Shown here one piece after another: positions 10,840 to 23,146 of a stretch of 64,000 bases of DNA. Every line of letters begins with the position of its first letter. The stretch's first letter is position 1. The position numbers and the translations under genes were made by a program. Below the pieces are notes generated by a model. The model made no database searches, was not told the DNA's origin, and saw only the letters and a list, made by a program, of their open reading frames with translations. The DNA comes from Tachypleus tridentatus (Eukaryota; Arthropoda; Merostomata; Xiphosura; Limulidae), in assembly GCF_004210375.1 (NCBI RefSeq), contig NC_134833.1, positions 141,414,127-141,478,126 of the forward strand, given 5' to 3'.

Positions 10840-12995
10840 CACCTTTGCCAAAAGTTCAGATTTGTGTCCCATATTTCTATCATTTTCACCATTAAGTATT
10901 AAGAGAGAAAATGGTACATAGTACAGTTGATTCCATTAGCAATCTTAAAGACCTCAATCAGATCCTTTATAAATCTTTATTTAAATGAAAATAATTTCAA
11001 AGATCTTAACTGGTCCTTGTATGACAAACTTTCTCTCCCAGGTATCATTTTAGTATACCTTCTTTGAACCCTTTCCAACAATTCAATGCCATTCCTAAGG
11101 TTAAGAAACCAAAACTGAACACAATACTCCAAATGTGACCTATACAATGAAATTGTAACCTCTTTATATTTGTATTCAGTATTTCTGTAGATACAACCTA
11201 AAAGCTTATTTGCCCTACCACTAACAACAGCACACTGCTTGGATGACTTAAGACTGATTGACTATTACATCAAGATCCCTTTCTTTCATAACACTGTTAA
11301 GGTTATTGCCATCCAAATAATATTTACAATACAAATTATAACCCATATGCATTTGTTTTGATTGGAAGCCATCTCTTATTTATTCACCCAACTCACTAAT
11401 AATCCAAGTACTTATGTAAAGCAGCAACATTCTTCTTTGCAACAATATATAACCTGGATTGCTTAGTAAAATCATATCTGAAGAAGATAGACCAACGTTC
11501 TGTTGAAATACACACTATGTTCCATCATAAATAAAATTTTTACCTTGGGGTTATAAACATTGTTTTCCCACCTGTTGTTATTCTCCTTATAGCCAGCAAC
11601 AGCCCAAACCATAATAGTATCATCAAATTTGTATAATGTATTTATCTTTCCTTTGACATAAAGCAAAATGAGCAAAGTTCTCAACACACTGACATGTATG
11701 AAAAATTGTTTGGCTCATTGCACAGAGAAGTGACTAAATAGAAGAAAGCAGTCCAATCATTCAAACTGAATTAATATTACAGCTGATAAAGAACATAGTC
11801 CTGAACAGTTTTTAAAACTTTGTTTTCCTCATGATTTATTTGACTTCAAAATTTCTCAGTTTATAAGCTTGAAATTAAAATTTATAAAATTGCATCCTTA
11901 TTTACACCCAGTGCCATGTTTAGTAATTTTCTGACCTTCTCACAAAAATTACTTTGTTACGAAATTACATCAAGAAAATGCTATGATTTTTTTAACACAA
12001 TATACATACCTTCATAAAATGTTGCAAATTATCAGTAAACATTACAAGGCTTTTCAGTACCAAATATGAGATTTTGTATCAGGTTTCAAGGTTTTTTTTG
12101 AGTAATGATTTGCTCTTGCATTATTTTGTTTTTCAAATGTTGACTGTTCAGCATGCTGAATAATTTTGATGTTGAGATTAAAAATACTTTTATGTATCAG
12201 AAAACTCAAATTTCACATGTGAAATTTTTATAACCTGGTTTTACAATTGTATCTCTGTTATGTGTTTAGTTGATTTGACCGACCTTGTAACTACCATAAA
12301 ATATCAGAAAACAGATATAAATTATGCTTTTCTCAGAATATTATGATTATATTTTTTAGTATTTAACTGCAGGGTTGCCATCTAGAGAGCTGGTGGTGTT
12401 TTTTATCTAGCAGTAGGGTATTAAAGAAGTAAAAAATTAAAATGTGAGGAAAAAGAGACAACAGCTGTAACAATTTTGGAAATAAACAAAATAAGAACAT
12501 CTATATTGTTGGAGGATTTTCTGGTGCACATGTATATTTTTTTAATATATATGTGTATATCAAATATATTTTATTCCTTACGTGACAATTTTTTTATATA
12601 TATATCATGCCCCCCCACCCTACAGCTACAGAGTTTATAGGTGCTTAAACACCAGCACTGTTTACAGTTGAATTATATTTCATTCAGTAAAGTTTCCTAT
12701 GAATTTTATCAGTTTCATTGTGGTCTGTAACAAATTCTAACTACAAGCCTTCTCCCCTTCTAATCACTAACAGAAACCCAAATAGATTCAACCTCATTGT
12801 TATTTGCTTTTATATTCTCAGCTTCAAGAGGATGTAATTTTACATGTAAAATCACTCCTCCAACCTTCTTTTAGTACTATGTTCCTATTAAGCAATATAT
12901 AACCCTGTATTTCAAATCGATTTCTGTCATCAAAATTGTGTACATTTAACCAGTTTTCAGTTATTTCTATTACATAAAAACCTTTTATTTCATTA
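10840..12995 (-). pseudogene. CR1-like non-LTR retrotransposon remnant
   Basis: Read on the minus strand from the right, 12995-12690 encodes an AP-type endonuclease piece: EITENWLN, then GGVILHV, VESIWVSV and LVVRICYRP. Nearer the left end, 11690-10860 encodes the reverse transcriptase end: YKFDDTIMV (the catalytic ADD box, one residue short), MHMGYN, KERDLDVIV, SHLEYCVQFW, ELLERVQRRYTKMI, SLSYKDQLRSLKLFS and DLIEVFKIANGIN. That order and those motifs are those of CR1/L2-type LINEs. Stops and frameshifts are frequent. The central part, about 11.75-12.65 kb, is not recognisable as polymerase and includes repeat B, probably a later insertion. Confidence 0.8.
12010..12345 (+). repeat. Dispersed repeat B, copy 1
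   Basis: Homologous to 57858-58250, and partly to 61865-62060. Ordered landmarks are 'accttcataaaatgttgcaa', 'acattacaagg', 'gttgactg', 'agattaaaaatactt' and 'gatttgaccgacc' followed by 'ttgtaactaccat'. It lies inside the span of the CR1-like remnant. No coding capacity was recognised. Confidence 0.65.
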
Positions 12996-13020
12996 ATGCC
13001 CTAAAGTCATCAACTTTATT

Positions 13021-13273
13021 GTTTGTTTGTTTGTTTTTGAATTCTGCCAAAGCTATTTGAGGGCTACCTGCACTGGCCATTCCTAATTTAGCAGTGTAAG
13101 GCTACAGGGAAGGGAGCTAGTCATCACCATCCACTGCCAACTCTTCGGTTACTCTTTTACTAACGAATAGTGGGATTGACCGTTACATTATAACGTCCCC
13201 ATGGGTGAAAGGGCGAGCATGTTTGATATGGCGGGGATTCAAACCTGCAACCTTCAGATTATGAGTCGGGCCC
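13021..13273 (-). repeat. SINE family 1 copy
   Basis: Minus-strand copy beginning with a (GTTT)n tail, then 'tttgaattctgccaaagct', the complete body and the B-box region. The last 40 bases or so of the tRNA-like head are missing. Confidence 0.85.
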
Positions 13274-13332
13274 ATACAAATAGAATTCGTTGTATCATAT
13301 AATTAAATTGCAAATCTCATGAATTTCATATG

Positions 13333-13972
13333 TTGATTACACCATGTAATAAAACTTTTTACGTTTTCTTGTTCCTGGGCAGAAAGTGTTATTTCGCAAT
13401 TGCTTATACCTAAAGTAAATGGAAAATACCTATTTCTCTCTTCAATCTTTAATTTTGTGACTTGCCCCCCAGTGGCTCAGCGGTATGTCTGCGGACTTAC
13501 AACGCTAAAAACCGGGTTTCGATACCCGCGGTTGGCAGAGCACAGATAGCCCATTGTGTAGCTTTGTGCTTAATTAAAAAAAAAAAAACTTTTGTGACCT
13601 GGGAGCGTATAACGAAAACTTGATGGGAGACTATATTTGGGGGCTGATATGTGAAAGTGACTTACATTACAGTCGCAAATCTCGAAAAACTACTCACTTC
13701 TAAAAAATTTTTTCATTTTAGCATAAATACATGTAAATCTTGATTCATATGTTGTTTTATTCAGACCTTATGTGAATGAAAATGTGCAAACTTGCCCGTT
13801 TTTTACATAGAAAATAGGTTAATTTCTAAATTTCATTATCCAGGTTACGAAAGCAAAGTTTGAGGGGAATAATGGCCATTTTCTGTACCTTTATAGGGTA
13901 AGCAGTTAAGAAATAACACATACTATCCAGGAACAAAATTTGTGTTACATAGTGTTATTAACTGACTTTTAA
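13333..13972. repeat. Inverted-repeat element with an internal SINE
   Basis: The left arm (about 13333-13461) and the reverse complement of the right arm (about 13835-13972) align over roughly 120 bases. Both contain 'ttgttcctgg', then 'gtgttatttc', 'gctta', 'gaaaat' and a terminal 'gtgact' or 'gtaacc'. I estimate 65-70 per cent identity by eye. The middle contains a family 2 SINE plus about 235 bases of unclassified sequence. The shape is that of a foldback or long-TIR MITE, but exact termini and a target duplication could not be fixed. Confidence 0.6.
13462..13589 (+). repeat. SINE family 2, target duplication visible
   Basis: A well-preserved copy: 'cagtggctcagcggtatg', the B box 'gggtttcgatacccgcgg' and the tail 'tgtagctttgtgcttaatt' followed by a run of A. 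The direct repeat 'ttttgtgac' occurs at 13453-13461 and 13590-13598. The host sequence is the inverted-repeat element. Confidence 0.9.
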
Positions 13973-14256
13973 ATTAAGTGATATACAAAAACGCTAGTTA
14001 AATTATCGTGAAAATCAAATTTATGCAAAAATATATGATTCTGTAGAGTTTAAACCATATATTGTCAATACTAAATAAAATGTAAATACGCAGATGGTAA
14101 CAATATATTACAACTGTTTTGTTAAACCTCTGTTTTCATAACAATTTTCTGCCTTTAAGTCGTCAGACTAAATATCGACAATTATGACCAAACTGAACAT
14201 TGAATTCTACGAGCCTCCTTTCTTCTTAGTAAAAGATCGACATGCCATCAGCTGTG

Positions 14257-14377
14257 TTGTTGTTTGAATTAAGCACAAAGCTACACAATGGGCTATCTGT
14301 GCTCTGCCCACCTCGGGTATCGAAACTCGGTTTTTAGCGTTGTTAGTCCACAGACATACCGCTGAGCCACTGGGAGC
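14257..14377 (-). repeat. SINE family 2 with 12-bp target duplication
   Basis: The minus-strand copy is complete from the tail ('gaattaagcacaaagctac') to the head end ('ctgagccactggga'). The flanks 'ccatcagctgtg' (14245-14256) and 'ccatcaactgtg' (about 14378-14389) differ at one base and form the duplicated target. Confidence 0.9.
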
Positions 14378-14389
14378 CCATCAACTGTG

Positions 14390-15018
14390 AGTCAACAAGA
14401 ATGAAGTGTCATTTTGTGATTGTGTGTGTTGACCTATCTATCATTTGCTTTCAAAGTAAACGACGTCATTTAGAAAGAACACACATGCATTCAACTTTAT
14501 ATTTATACTTGGCTTAGTAGTTTTTAATACGTATATGACATCACTACTCTAGAAGAAGTGTTTGCTATATTTGTCCCTAAAGATTTATGAAAAAAATGGT
14601 GAATGTTGCTATTTTACAATAGCGATTAAACACATTTATTATGTAGCAAAATGATTTACTGCAGAGTTTATTAGCAACGTGTTAAAATTAAAGATAGTGA
14701 AATATGCGTTATATGTGTGTAGTAAGTTTGTGTGTTAAATCATCGAATTGTTCAGTATTTACAAAACATCCGGCTGAAAAAAACCTTTTTAGCAGTATAT
14801 TAACTGTGATAGTAACACTATCCAGCTCTCTAAACAACAACAAAAAACCGAAAACAAAGAACGTATGCCACGTACGTTAAATTTTAACACTCCTACGAAA
14901 AGTGGGGCCTAATAGGCCCCAGAACAACTTGAAAGGTTATTAATATTAGGCTAATAATTTTGTATTTAAATAAAATTGTCATTTAAATCCATTAATGAAT
15001 GGATTAACGAGATTCCCA

Positions 15019-15053
<35 letters not shown>

Positions 15054-16249
15054 GGGGAACGGGCTTGGAGAAATCAGGACTAGAAACGTCTTTTCGTAGA
15101 AGTGTTAAGGTGTTACTGTAACACTGTTTGAAAATATATTTTAATTGTGAAAAATATAACACGAGATAATTCAAATAAAACTACTGTTTGTTATAGAGTA
15201 GACTTTGATCATCCATTGTACAATGAAATCTCATACATTTAACTCATTGAAAAATTATTCTAAAATTATTCTTGTAAAGTTGGTTGTTTTGTATTTATAA
15301 AGTTCGTGTGAGTGTGTGTGTGTGCACGCTCTTTAAAAGGAGGCTTTAAAGAATTCTTAAAGAAACTGACTGAAGTATATAATACATTTTTTCGTTTTAA
15401 AGTACAAGAATTATTTATGTCATTTAAAAACTATTTAAATCTTACATGCAGAGTTGGAATGAATATAATATGTATGAAACTGATCCAATAAACTTATAAA
15501 CTGTGGTACTTAGAATACATATGATAGCACATTAAACTCTATACTTCATGATACCAAAAATCTTTGAAATAATCACATTAATGTAAATAAAAGATACAGA
15601 TATAGAATTTCTAGTTTGTAGATACAATAGTATTACTTGGATTAGGCAAACATAACTGTTAAAAAGAAATACTGTTTTGAGAACTTTTTATTATGATAAA
15701 TTAACAATAGTTTTACGTGTTATTAAATCTAGATCTTTGTGATGCATTGAGACAATGAACTCGTCATCCTCCATTTACAGAAACACCATCTATTTGTGTG
15801 TGACCATATGACGACTTTGTATTTCATAACAGTTAAAGGTTATCGAGGTTGACATCAGTTCTCTCACCGATTGTATAAGTGACCATGTGATCGTCTAATA
15901 ACAAATTGTGTCTTAATGTAGACAGTACTAAAGTTGTATGAAATTGTAATCTTCAAGGAATATTATATACAAAATGGATAGATAAACAGTAAGTTGTTTA
16001 ATTATTATATTTAGCTGTAGCAAATAAATGTCCTTTTCAGGATGATAAAAATACGCTATTGGTTATAATAACTGCTTCATTCAATTAATGGATATTATGT
16101 ATATATAAGGGTTTTACTTGTGAAAGCGAAACAGCAGACTTGTTAAAATTCTATGGACAGTAATATTGTTGTTACAATAATAGCTTTATTTGTAATTTTA
16201 AAGACATAATTATATCTAGACATGTTTCACAATGAGCAACAAGCAACAC
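14390..16249. other. Intergenic, nothing recognised
   Basis: AT-rich stretch with no recognisable exon or element. It includes a short GT microsatellite near 15308-15323. Confidence 0.45.
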
Positions 16250-16790
16250 TTTTCTGTAGTTATGACGTCATAGTCACTACCCATCCTTAATAGTACGCCA
16301 GACGGTGTCACTTTCTGGATCTATAACGTTATTGTCTTTGGCGACATCATCACTCGTCTCAGCTTCTGGTGGTGTGACGTGCAAAACAATCGGGATAACC
16401 ACTTGCATCTTACAAACAGCCTATTGATCTGTGCCTGGTTGTCTGATACATTGTTATAGCATGCAATAAGTGGTCACACCAGCTGTTTTGATTGGGGTTT
16501 AAAACTTTGCAAGTAATCATTTTTTATCTATAATACCTGTTCATCGGAATGGAGGGGATAAGGCGAAGCACACATGTTCACCACATCCAACACTTTACAC
16601 AACTCAAAAAACAGTGGGCTGTTAAAGTTAATTCCTTGATAATTGTAGATATTTTCAAGTGCTCTGAACTAAGCTATCCAGTGCTTCACATGTTGCACAA
16701 GTATATCAACAAATGGATAAAACTTTTCCCACTTAGCGAAGAAGTCAACAGCTATGATTACATGCTGTAACTTCAGTTTCTTTCTAGGAA
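16250..16790 (-). pseudogene. Ty3/gypsy integrase remnant
   Basis: On the minus strand, 16770-16690 reads VIIAVDFFAKWEKFYPF, the integrase core strand with its first catalytic aspartate. Further on, 16650-16540 reads NFNSPLFFELCKVL and then ASPYPLHSDEQV, which correspond to the 'N-F-x-S-x-L-F-x-E-x-C' and 'P-Y-H-P-Q-S-D' blocks of Ty3/gypsy integrases. The glutamate block is altered, and stops follow. It is in opposite orientation to the reverse transcriptase remnant at 5.7-6.2 kb, so the two need not belong to one element. Confidence 0.7.
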
Positions 16791-17328
16791 TAGATCAGCA
16801 ATATCCCGGATTATCCTGTGTAAAAATAAACAAGGAATTATTTTATGGAGTTTATCCACGACTCTTTCTCTGAGTGACACACACAGTAAAATGTAGAGGT
16901 CAGTGCTGAACGTACTGACTTAAATGTGCCCAACAGAATTAGAATAACACTTTAATTCCTTCTAGATTTGTTTTATACAAAATCTGGAGAGCCTTGTTTT
17001 TCAAAGTACCAGGGACAGCAAGCTGTAATACAAACTGAGAACTACACCTTCGTGAGGAATTGACAAAGCACATATTCCTGCATCCAAAACTGTTTTTACA
17101 AGTATCACAAGTTACTTTTATAAATATGAGCTGGTAATGTTTTACATTAGTGCAGAGAAAGGAGTGGCTATGTCAGATCTGGATTCTATAGTTTCTCCTC
17201 TCAGAGCTCATTGAACTTTAATATATTAATAACATTAATGTACATGCAATGTCTCATTTGCATTCTGATGGCTTATAATGCTAAAAATCGGGTTTCAGTT
17301 TTAACGATGGACACATACAAAAGTAGTT

Positions 17329-17397
17329 ACTCCCTTTCAAAGTTTCATATTTTGTTGCCGTCTGAGCTTGCAACAATGAAACTTTCAAAGGAGACTT
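17329..17397. repeat. Imperfect hairpin next to the Tc1-like remnant
   Basis: 'tttcaaagtttcatattttg' on the left pairs imperfectly with 'caatgaaactttcaaagga' on the right, around the loop 'cgtctgagctt'. The stem is roughly 25 bases with a small bulge. It could be part of the inverted repeat of a decayed DNA transposon. Confidence 0.5.
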
Positions 17398-17439
17398 TAT
17401 AACTTATCAAGCTACTAAAAACTAAGAAAACTGAAACAA

Positions 17440-18300
17440 ACGATTTTTCTTCAAAGATACAAATCGGAAAAATATTTTCAATAGGATTTAAGTCCAGAGA
17501 GTTTCCAGGCCAGTCCAACACCTTTATTCGCATTGTAGTCATAAAATTCTTCACAAGTTTCGATGTGTGGCACGGAGCTAGATCTTGCTGAAAAATGCCA
17601 GATCCATCTGGAAATCTCTTTTTCAATTCTGGAACGACTCTTTTCTGCAAAACTTCGATGTACTGTGGTCCTCGCATCATACCTTCTACGATATGTAAGC
17701 CTCCGACGCCATAGTAGCTGAAAAAGCCACAAAACTTCTTCAAGGGATGTTTTACGAACTGATTGATGTGAGATTCTCAAAGTTTCTCACCTGGAGATCT
17801 GCGAACATGCAGACTTCTTTGACCCTGTACTAAGAAATGTGTCTCGTCACTGAATAACACCTTCCTCCATTGTTCTTACATCCAGTTCTTGTATTTAAGA
17901 CACCATTGATACCGTTTTTCTTCATTGAGTTGGTAAGTTGTTTTTTGACTGGTCTCCTTGCCCTTCGACCGACATCAAGAATTTATAACGAACTGTTAAA
18001 GAGCTGACTTTTATTCCTTTGACGTCCAAATCTCTTTTTATGGCGTCACTTGTCTTCCGTGGATCTTTCACACTCTCCCTAACCACGTACGTGTCGTCTC
18101 TTGGCGTTGTTTTCCTTTTTCTGCCACATTTTCCTTTACGTTTCGGACTGATAGATCCTGTACTCACCTTGGCTTCGATCACACGGCTGACGGTCGATAG
18201 GCTAACACCGACAACGCCCGCGATTTCCCTGTAAGTCATGCCGGTGTGTTCGTGCAGTGTCACAATCTTTGTACGCTTTCTAGGAGCCACGTCCATTGTG
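17440..18300 (-). pseudogene. Tc1-like transposase, DD34E, broken
   Basis: Read on the minus strand from 18296. The start MDVAPRKRTKIV is followed by a helix-turn-helix (TYREIAGVVGVSLSTVSR) and the AT-hook-like GRKRKTT. Around 18010-17925 the frame changes at least twice. The catalytic part then runs in one frame with two internal stops: FSDETHFLVQG (first D), FQQDLAPCHTS (second D) and LDLNPIEN (E). I count 34 residues between the second D and the E, the Tc1 spacing. All three catalytic residues survive, but the reading frame does not, and the end after IEN has been replaced by unrelated sequence. Terminal inverted repeats were not identified. Confidence 0.85.
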
Positions 18301-18619
18301 TATGACGACTGAAAGACGACTGATTAGCAGTAAAACAAATAGCCTCATTTTTGAGAAAAGTCTAATGCAATTTCGAATGACGTAATATTCCTCAAAATTT
18401 CGTCATGTATACCAAAAATAGATCGACCGTACTGCAAAACACAGCTAATGATGCCGTCAATGTGAAAAAATGACTATTAAAGGAAATCAGCGGGTCCAGC
18501 GAGCCTACACTGGCCGTCATGCTGAAAATATTGTAAAATGACCATTTGTTTCAATTAATTTGCACAAGGGTGTAATGACAGAGAAGCACAGATTAGAATA
18601 ACATTATAAAAATTTCAAA

Positions 18620-19330
18620 GAATTTGCTTATCCCTCTGAGTACAGTGAAGTTCATAATTAAGAAGTGTAATGTACTCCATAACACCCAGTCACTACCCAG
18701 ATCAGACTGCCCTTCCAAACTAAGAAGCCGGATAAGCAGAGAAGTGGTTAGGGACTCCACTGTTAAGCCAATACTGACTTTGAAAGATTTGCAAAGTTCC
18801 ACATCTGAGATGGGAGTCAGTGTTTACACATTGACAATATCACTGTCCCTTTCATAAAGCTGGTCTGTATGAACGAGTTGCAAGAAAGAAGCCATTACTG
18901 AAAAATTATCATATTAAATATTGTATGGAGTTTGCAACAAAGCATGCAAATGATACTGCAGGAAGGTGTTTGGTCAGGTGAAACAAAAATCGAAGTTTTT
19001 GGTCTAAGTTCAGAGCCTTATATCTGAACACCATCCCAACTGTCAAGCATGGTAGTGGCAGCATCAAGTTACTGGGATGCTTTTCATCAGCAGGCACTAG
19101 GAATCTTGTCAGGAATGGTAGAGGGATGGATGGTGCAAAGTACAGCCATATCATAGAAGAAAACCTGCTTGTGCCAACCAAGAGTCTAAATATGGGTTGA
19201 AAGTCTACACTTCAGAAGGGCCTTGACTCCGAAGCACAATACCAAATCTACACTGGAGTGGTTTCAAAAGAATAAAATGAATTTCCAAGAATGGTCCAGC
19301 CAAAGTCCTAACTCAAAGTTCTCAGTTCAT
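18620..19330 (+). pseudogene. Second Tc1-like transposase, + strand, broken
   Basis: Translated pieces in order are SRISREVVRDSTVKPIL, LKDLQSS followed by MGVSVYTLTIS (second helix-turn-helix), ERVARKKPLL, NTIPTVKHGSGSI, a degraded GCFSSAGT block, MDGAKYSHIIEENLL, and scraps up to about 19320. This is the layout of fish- and arthropod-type Tc1 transposases, DNA-binding part to mid catalytic domain. Stops and frameshifts are numerous, and the final DPNPIEN-like block is not visible. It points away from the Tc1-like remnant at 17.4-18.3 kb and belongs to a different lineage (different N-terminal and linker sequences). Confidence 0.8.
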
Positions 19331-21978
19331 CAACGATGCCCAATGAACTTACCGGAATCGAGGTAATTTTGCCAGTAATAATGGGCACAAGTTACCCATT
19401 CAATTGTGCAAATCTTATTGAGGTCTATACAAAAACAATAGCAGCAATAATTGCTGTCAAAGATGCTTCCACCAGACACTAAAGTAGGATATTGAATACA
19501 TATGGAATTAGCAAATTTCAAGTTATATATTTTAGTTGGAGGCTGTTCTGACATTCAACCTACTTCACACATACAAGTGTTAAGTTTGATCAGTAGAATT
19601 TTGAACAATACCAAGCTCATTAAAAATGTTTACATTATTTGTATTTCATCACTATTGGTAGTGAGTGAACACTTTTGTTCACCGTATCCATTATTGATGA
19701 TACATTTTTCTCAATCCAAAGCTATCAAGCCAGCTAGGGTATAATAAAAGCAGCAGTATACAAAACACTATTTATATAATTTATTGTTACAACAGCAGTT
19801 GTTATGATTTTATGTATATATTACTTTTTTTTCTTTTTCACCAAAGATAAAATCGAAAATATTATCTGTGATGTAGAAACATGGTACCTTCTTTGATTGA
19901 ACACAGCCTCTGCTGTAGACTGTAGTTTCATTTATTGAAGAGTCCTTAGTACAGTGTGCATCGGCAAACCAAAGGAATTTAATTAAGCCTCTTTGTAATG
20001 GCTGTACGTAAACAAACCTTATGTTGTTTTTGTGTCCTTTTTATCTTACCAAATAGTTGCAGTTAAAAATTACTCAAAAACACCACAAAACAATTGTCAT
20101 GATAGGAACGTCTTTTCCAGCTTAGTGAAGCATGATTATAATTAATTATACTTGCCATAAGAGTAAAGCTTCTCATGAAATGAGGGTTTCATAGGCACGT
20201 GGCCAGTTTATATATGCTACAACAGAGAGAGATATGAGAATTAAGTTGGAGATATCCACGAAGGAAGATCTGCAACTACAAATAGAAATGGAATCCATTG
20301 AAATTGCAAATAGGCTACTTACAATACCATCTGTATGTTACAGGAATATTAAATCATATAGTATTGAAACATTAGTCCCTCCTATCGATGGTTTAAAAGA
20401 TCTTAAATTATTAATTAGACAATTATTTACACAAAAGAAGAGGAGATAAACCACAAGAAAATAAATGTTTCAAGTACAACGTGATATTTCCAGGAACTGA
20501 AGATAAAAGCCTGTATAAAATAAGAACTCCTACCAAATAATGCTAAACAGAAGTAGAGAAGTAGTTGTTATAGATGTGATGGAACATCATCATTACATTC
20601 GAGACAGTGAGAAATCAGTAACTCTCATTAAGCCAAAAAAAAAGAAAAAAGAGAGAGACTAACCAGGTCAAAGGAACAACATAGAATTAGCAAAAAATCA
20701 AGAAAACAGAAAGTAGTTGAATTTATGAGGCAAAGTTCATCTAGGAATACCCCATCTGCATCAAACTGAATTAGAAGTTTGAAACCACGACTCCACGCAT
20801 TGATGGGAAACATCTCAGTATGTTTCTCGAAAAACTACCAAAGAGTTCTTGAATGGACAATATAATGTAGTATTTTATTTTGCGTATTATAATTGAAGGA
20901 ACTTCACAATTGAAGAAAAGCAGTATTATCAGCTATATTTTTATGTTATAACGTCTTTGTTGACTAGATGGAGTTGTGGGTTTTAAAATAGGCCTAGAAA
21001 ATTCTAAAGTTCTAATTTGACATCAGCTTTCTTTCTCTCGTAGATTCCAAACTGGATTATAAATACCAGGTAGTTGAGAAAATTGAGTTATTTCAAAACA
21101 AAAAGTTGAATCTGTGTATTTTCATGAAGTATTATTCTCATCATGCTTATTGAATTGCTTGTTAAATTGATTCTATGTTCATTCTAGCACTTTTAGAGGT
21201 TCGAACGTCGTTTATAATTAGCTAGGTCTACAACAATTTACGATATTGTACAAGTATTAAAGCTTGTGTAAGTGTCAAAGGAGGGAATACAGTAATTTTT
21301 GGATTGAACGTTGACTTAATTTTACCATTTAATGTAAAAGAAATCATCAACAACAGCAATAATATTATTATAATCCAATACATATAGAAATATGTATATC
21401 TATAGCCTACCTTTAGATTCAAAATATCACGTGATCATTGTATAACATCGACTTGAAAATTATCTTTAACAAACAATATATAAAGATTAGTTCATAATAC
21501 TACTTTAGTGAAATATGTGTAGAAATTAGAACTTCTTCGATGGGTTTATGAACTAAAATTAAGTAAATATTAGTCTCAAAAACTTCTATAAATTGTTTTG
21601 CCATTATGATAATAAGTAACTGAAAAATACATAGACTTAATTGCAAATATTCATTTAAAAAATATTACTTACATTATATTCAAATTGTAATTTGTTTCCA
21701 ATATTCAAATATGCTGGCCTACGATACACGTAAATTTTTATTTCTTTGAACAATTTATGTGCTTAATTTTTCTGTAAAATTACAGTGATCATTTAGAAAT
21801 GAAGAACACTGACAAATATTACAGCTTACAGTCAAAACTTCAAGCACTTGTTGTAATGCTTTCTTTCATTGGTTGGATTTTGTTAAATTATTTAGTAAAA
21901 ATAATTCGAGGTCTATTCCACGTAATGATAACAAATTGGTTTATTTTTTCCTTAATGTTTCTACATCTTGTCTTTATT
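19331..21978. other. Intergenic, one unrecognised open frame
   Basis: AT-rich DNA. The only coding-like signal is the 71-codon frame at 20234-20449, described separately. No SINE, LINE or DNA transposon part was recognised. Confidence 0.4.
20234..20449 (+). other. Unrecognised 71-codon open frame
   Basis: Starts MRIKLEISTKEDLQL and ends IRQLFTQKKRR. The composition is charged, rather less low-complexity than nearby random frames, and gives an amphipathic impression (EDLQLQIEMESIEIANRLL could form a helix). Splice sites, a flanking exon and a known domain are all lacking. It could be a scrap of a transposon protein or chance. Confidence 0.2.
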
Positions 21979-22252
21979 TGTTTGTTTTGGAATTTCGCAC
22001 AAAGCTACTCGAGGGCTATCTGTGCTAGCCGTCCCTAATTTAGCAGTGTAAGACTAGAGGGAAGGCAGTTAGTCATCCCCACTCACCGCCAACTCTTAGG
22101 CTACTCTTTTACCAACGAATACTGGGATTGACCGAAACATTATACGCCCCCACGGCTGGGAGGGCGAGCATGTTTAGCGCGACGCGAGCGCGAACCCGCG
22201 ACCCTCGGATTACGAGTAGTCGCACGCCTTACGCGCTTGGCCATGCCAGGCC
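21979..22252 (-). repeat. SINE family 1, full length
   Basis: Complete from the tail ('ttttggaatttcgcacaaag') to the head end ('cttggccatgccaggcc') on the minus strand. The head retains a CG-rich 'gacgcgagcgcgaacccgcg', suggesting a comparatively young copy with little CpG decay. Confidence 0.9.
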
Positions 22253-23049
22253 TCACACAAAGCTCCTCTAGGACAACCTGTTTGCCTTCATTTGTACACT
22301 GTTGTAACTTGTAGACCTAAGTAAATACTACGATAATATAAAAATGAACTTTTTTGTACAGTCTAACGTCTAACCAAGCTATTTATTAAATATACAAAGT
22401 AAATAAAACTAATTCAAATACTTCACTGATATTCTATTGAATGAAAACTGACTAACTGGTTACTTGTTAACTATTTACCATTCCTGATCAAAAAGTCTAC
22501 TCGTATTTCTATATGATGTCTCACTTCTAAATATTCATCGAAGATACCGTGTTTTCGTGATGTCAACTAGAATGTTATAAGTGTTTTAGCACTTATATAA
22601 TTTTAATATGGTGCGCCCTCTAGCTATACTCTAAAGTATTGAAATATCTTACAACACCCTAAATATTTGAACCACCTTTTCACTCTCTACTCAATACAAA
22701 AGGTAGACTTTCTTAGTAATAAATGCAAACTGTCACTTGCAGTAGACAACAAAGTAGTGACATATGACAAATCAGTTGCAAATTTGGGTTTCTACAGAGG
22801 ACCTCTAAAACATTGATTTTTATATATGCTATACACTCGGAGAGCTGTACAGAGGAAGAAACTGCTCAGTTTGCTACCCTCTGCAAGGCAGGGTTCGTTT
22901 AAAAAACCGTCAAAATTCAGTCAACAAAGAATGCTGGGAATCGTTTGCGATTAATCTCTGAAATCAACTTTCCCAACATGTTTGATAATCCTAAAGATGT
23001 ATCTGCTTCATGTCAAGCAACTGCTCGAAAGATAGATCATTTTCAACGC

Positions 23050-23146
23050 TGTCCCCCAGGGGCACATAGAAACTAGATTTCGATACCCGTGGTGAGCGGA
23101 GCACCGATAGCCCATTGTACAGCTTTGTGGTTAACTACAAACAAAC
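23050..23146 (+). repeat. SINE family 2, head internally shortened
   Basis: Begins 'cccccaggggcacatagaaa', so the A-box half is mostly gone. It keeps the B box 'tttcgatacccgtgg' and the tail 'gtacagctttgtggttaac' plus (CAAA)n. Flanks 'tttcaacgc' (23041-23049) and 'tttcgacgc' (23147-23155) look like the target duplication. Confidence 0.8.

Noticed and set aside
21799..22038. Membrane protein of 79 residues
   Set aside because: The hydrophobic frame runs into a SINE for its last 20 codons, and the rest is AT-rich chance sequence.
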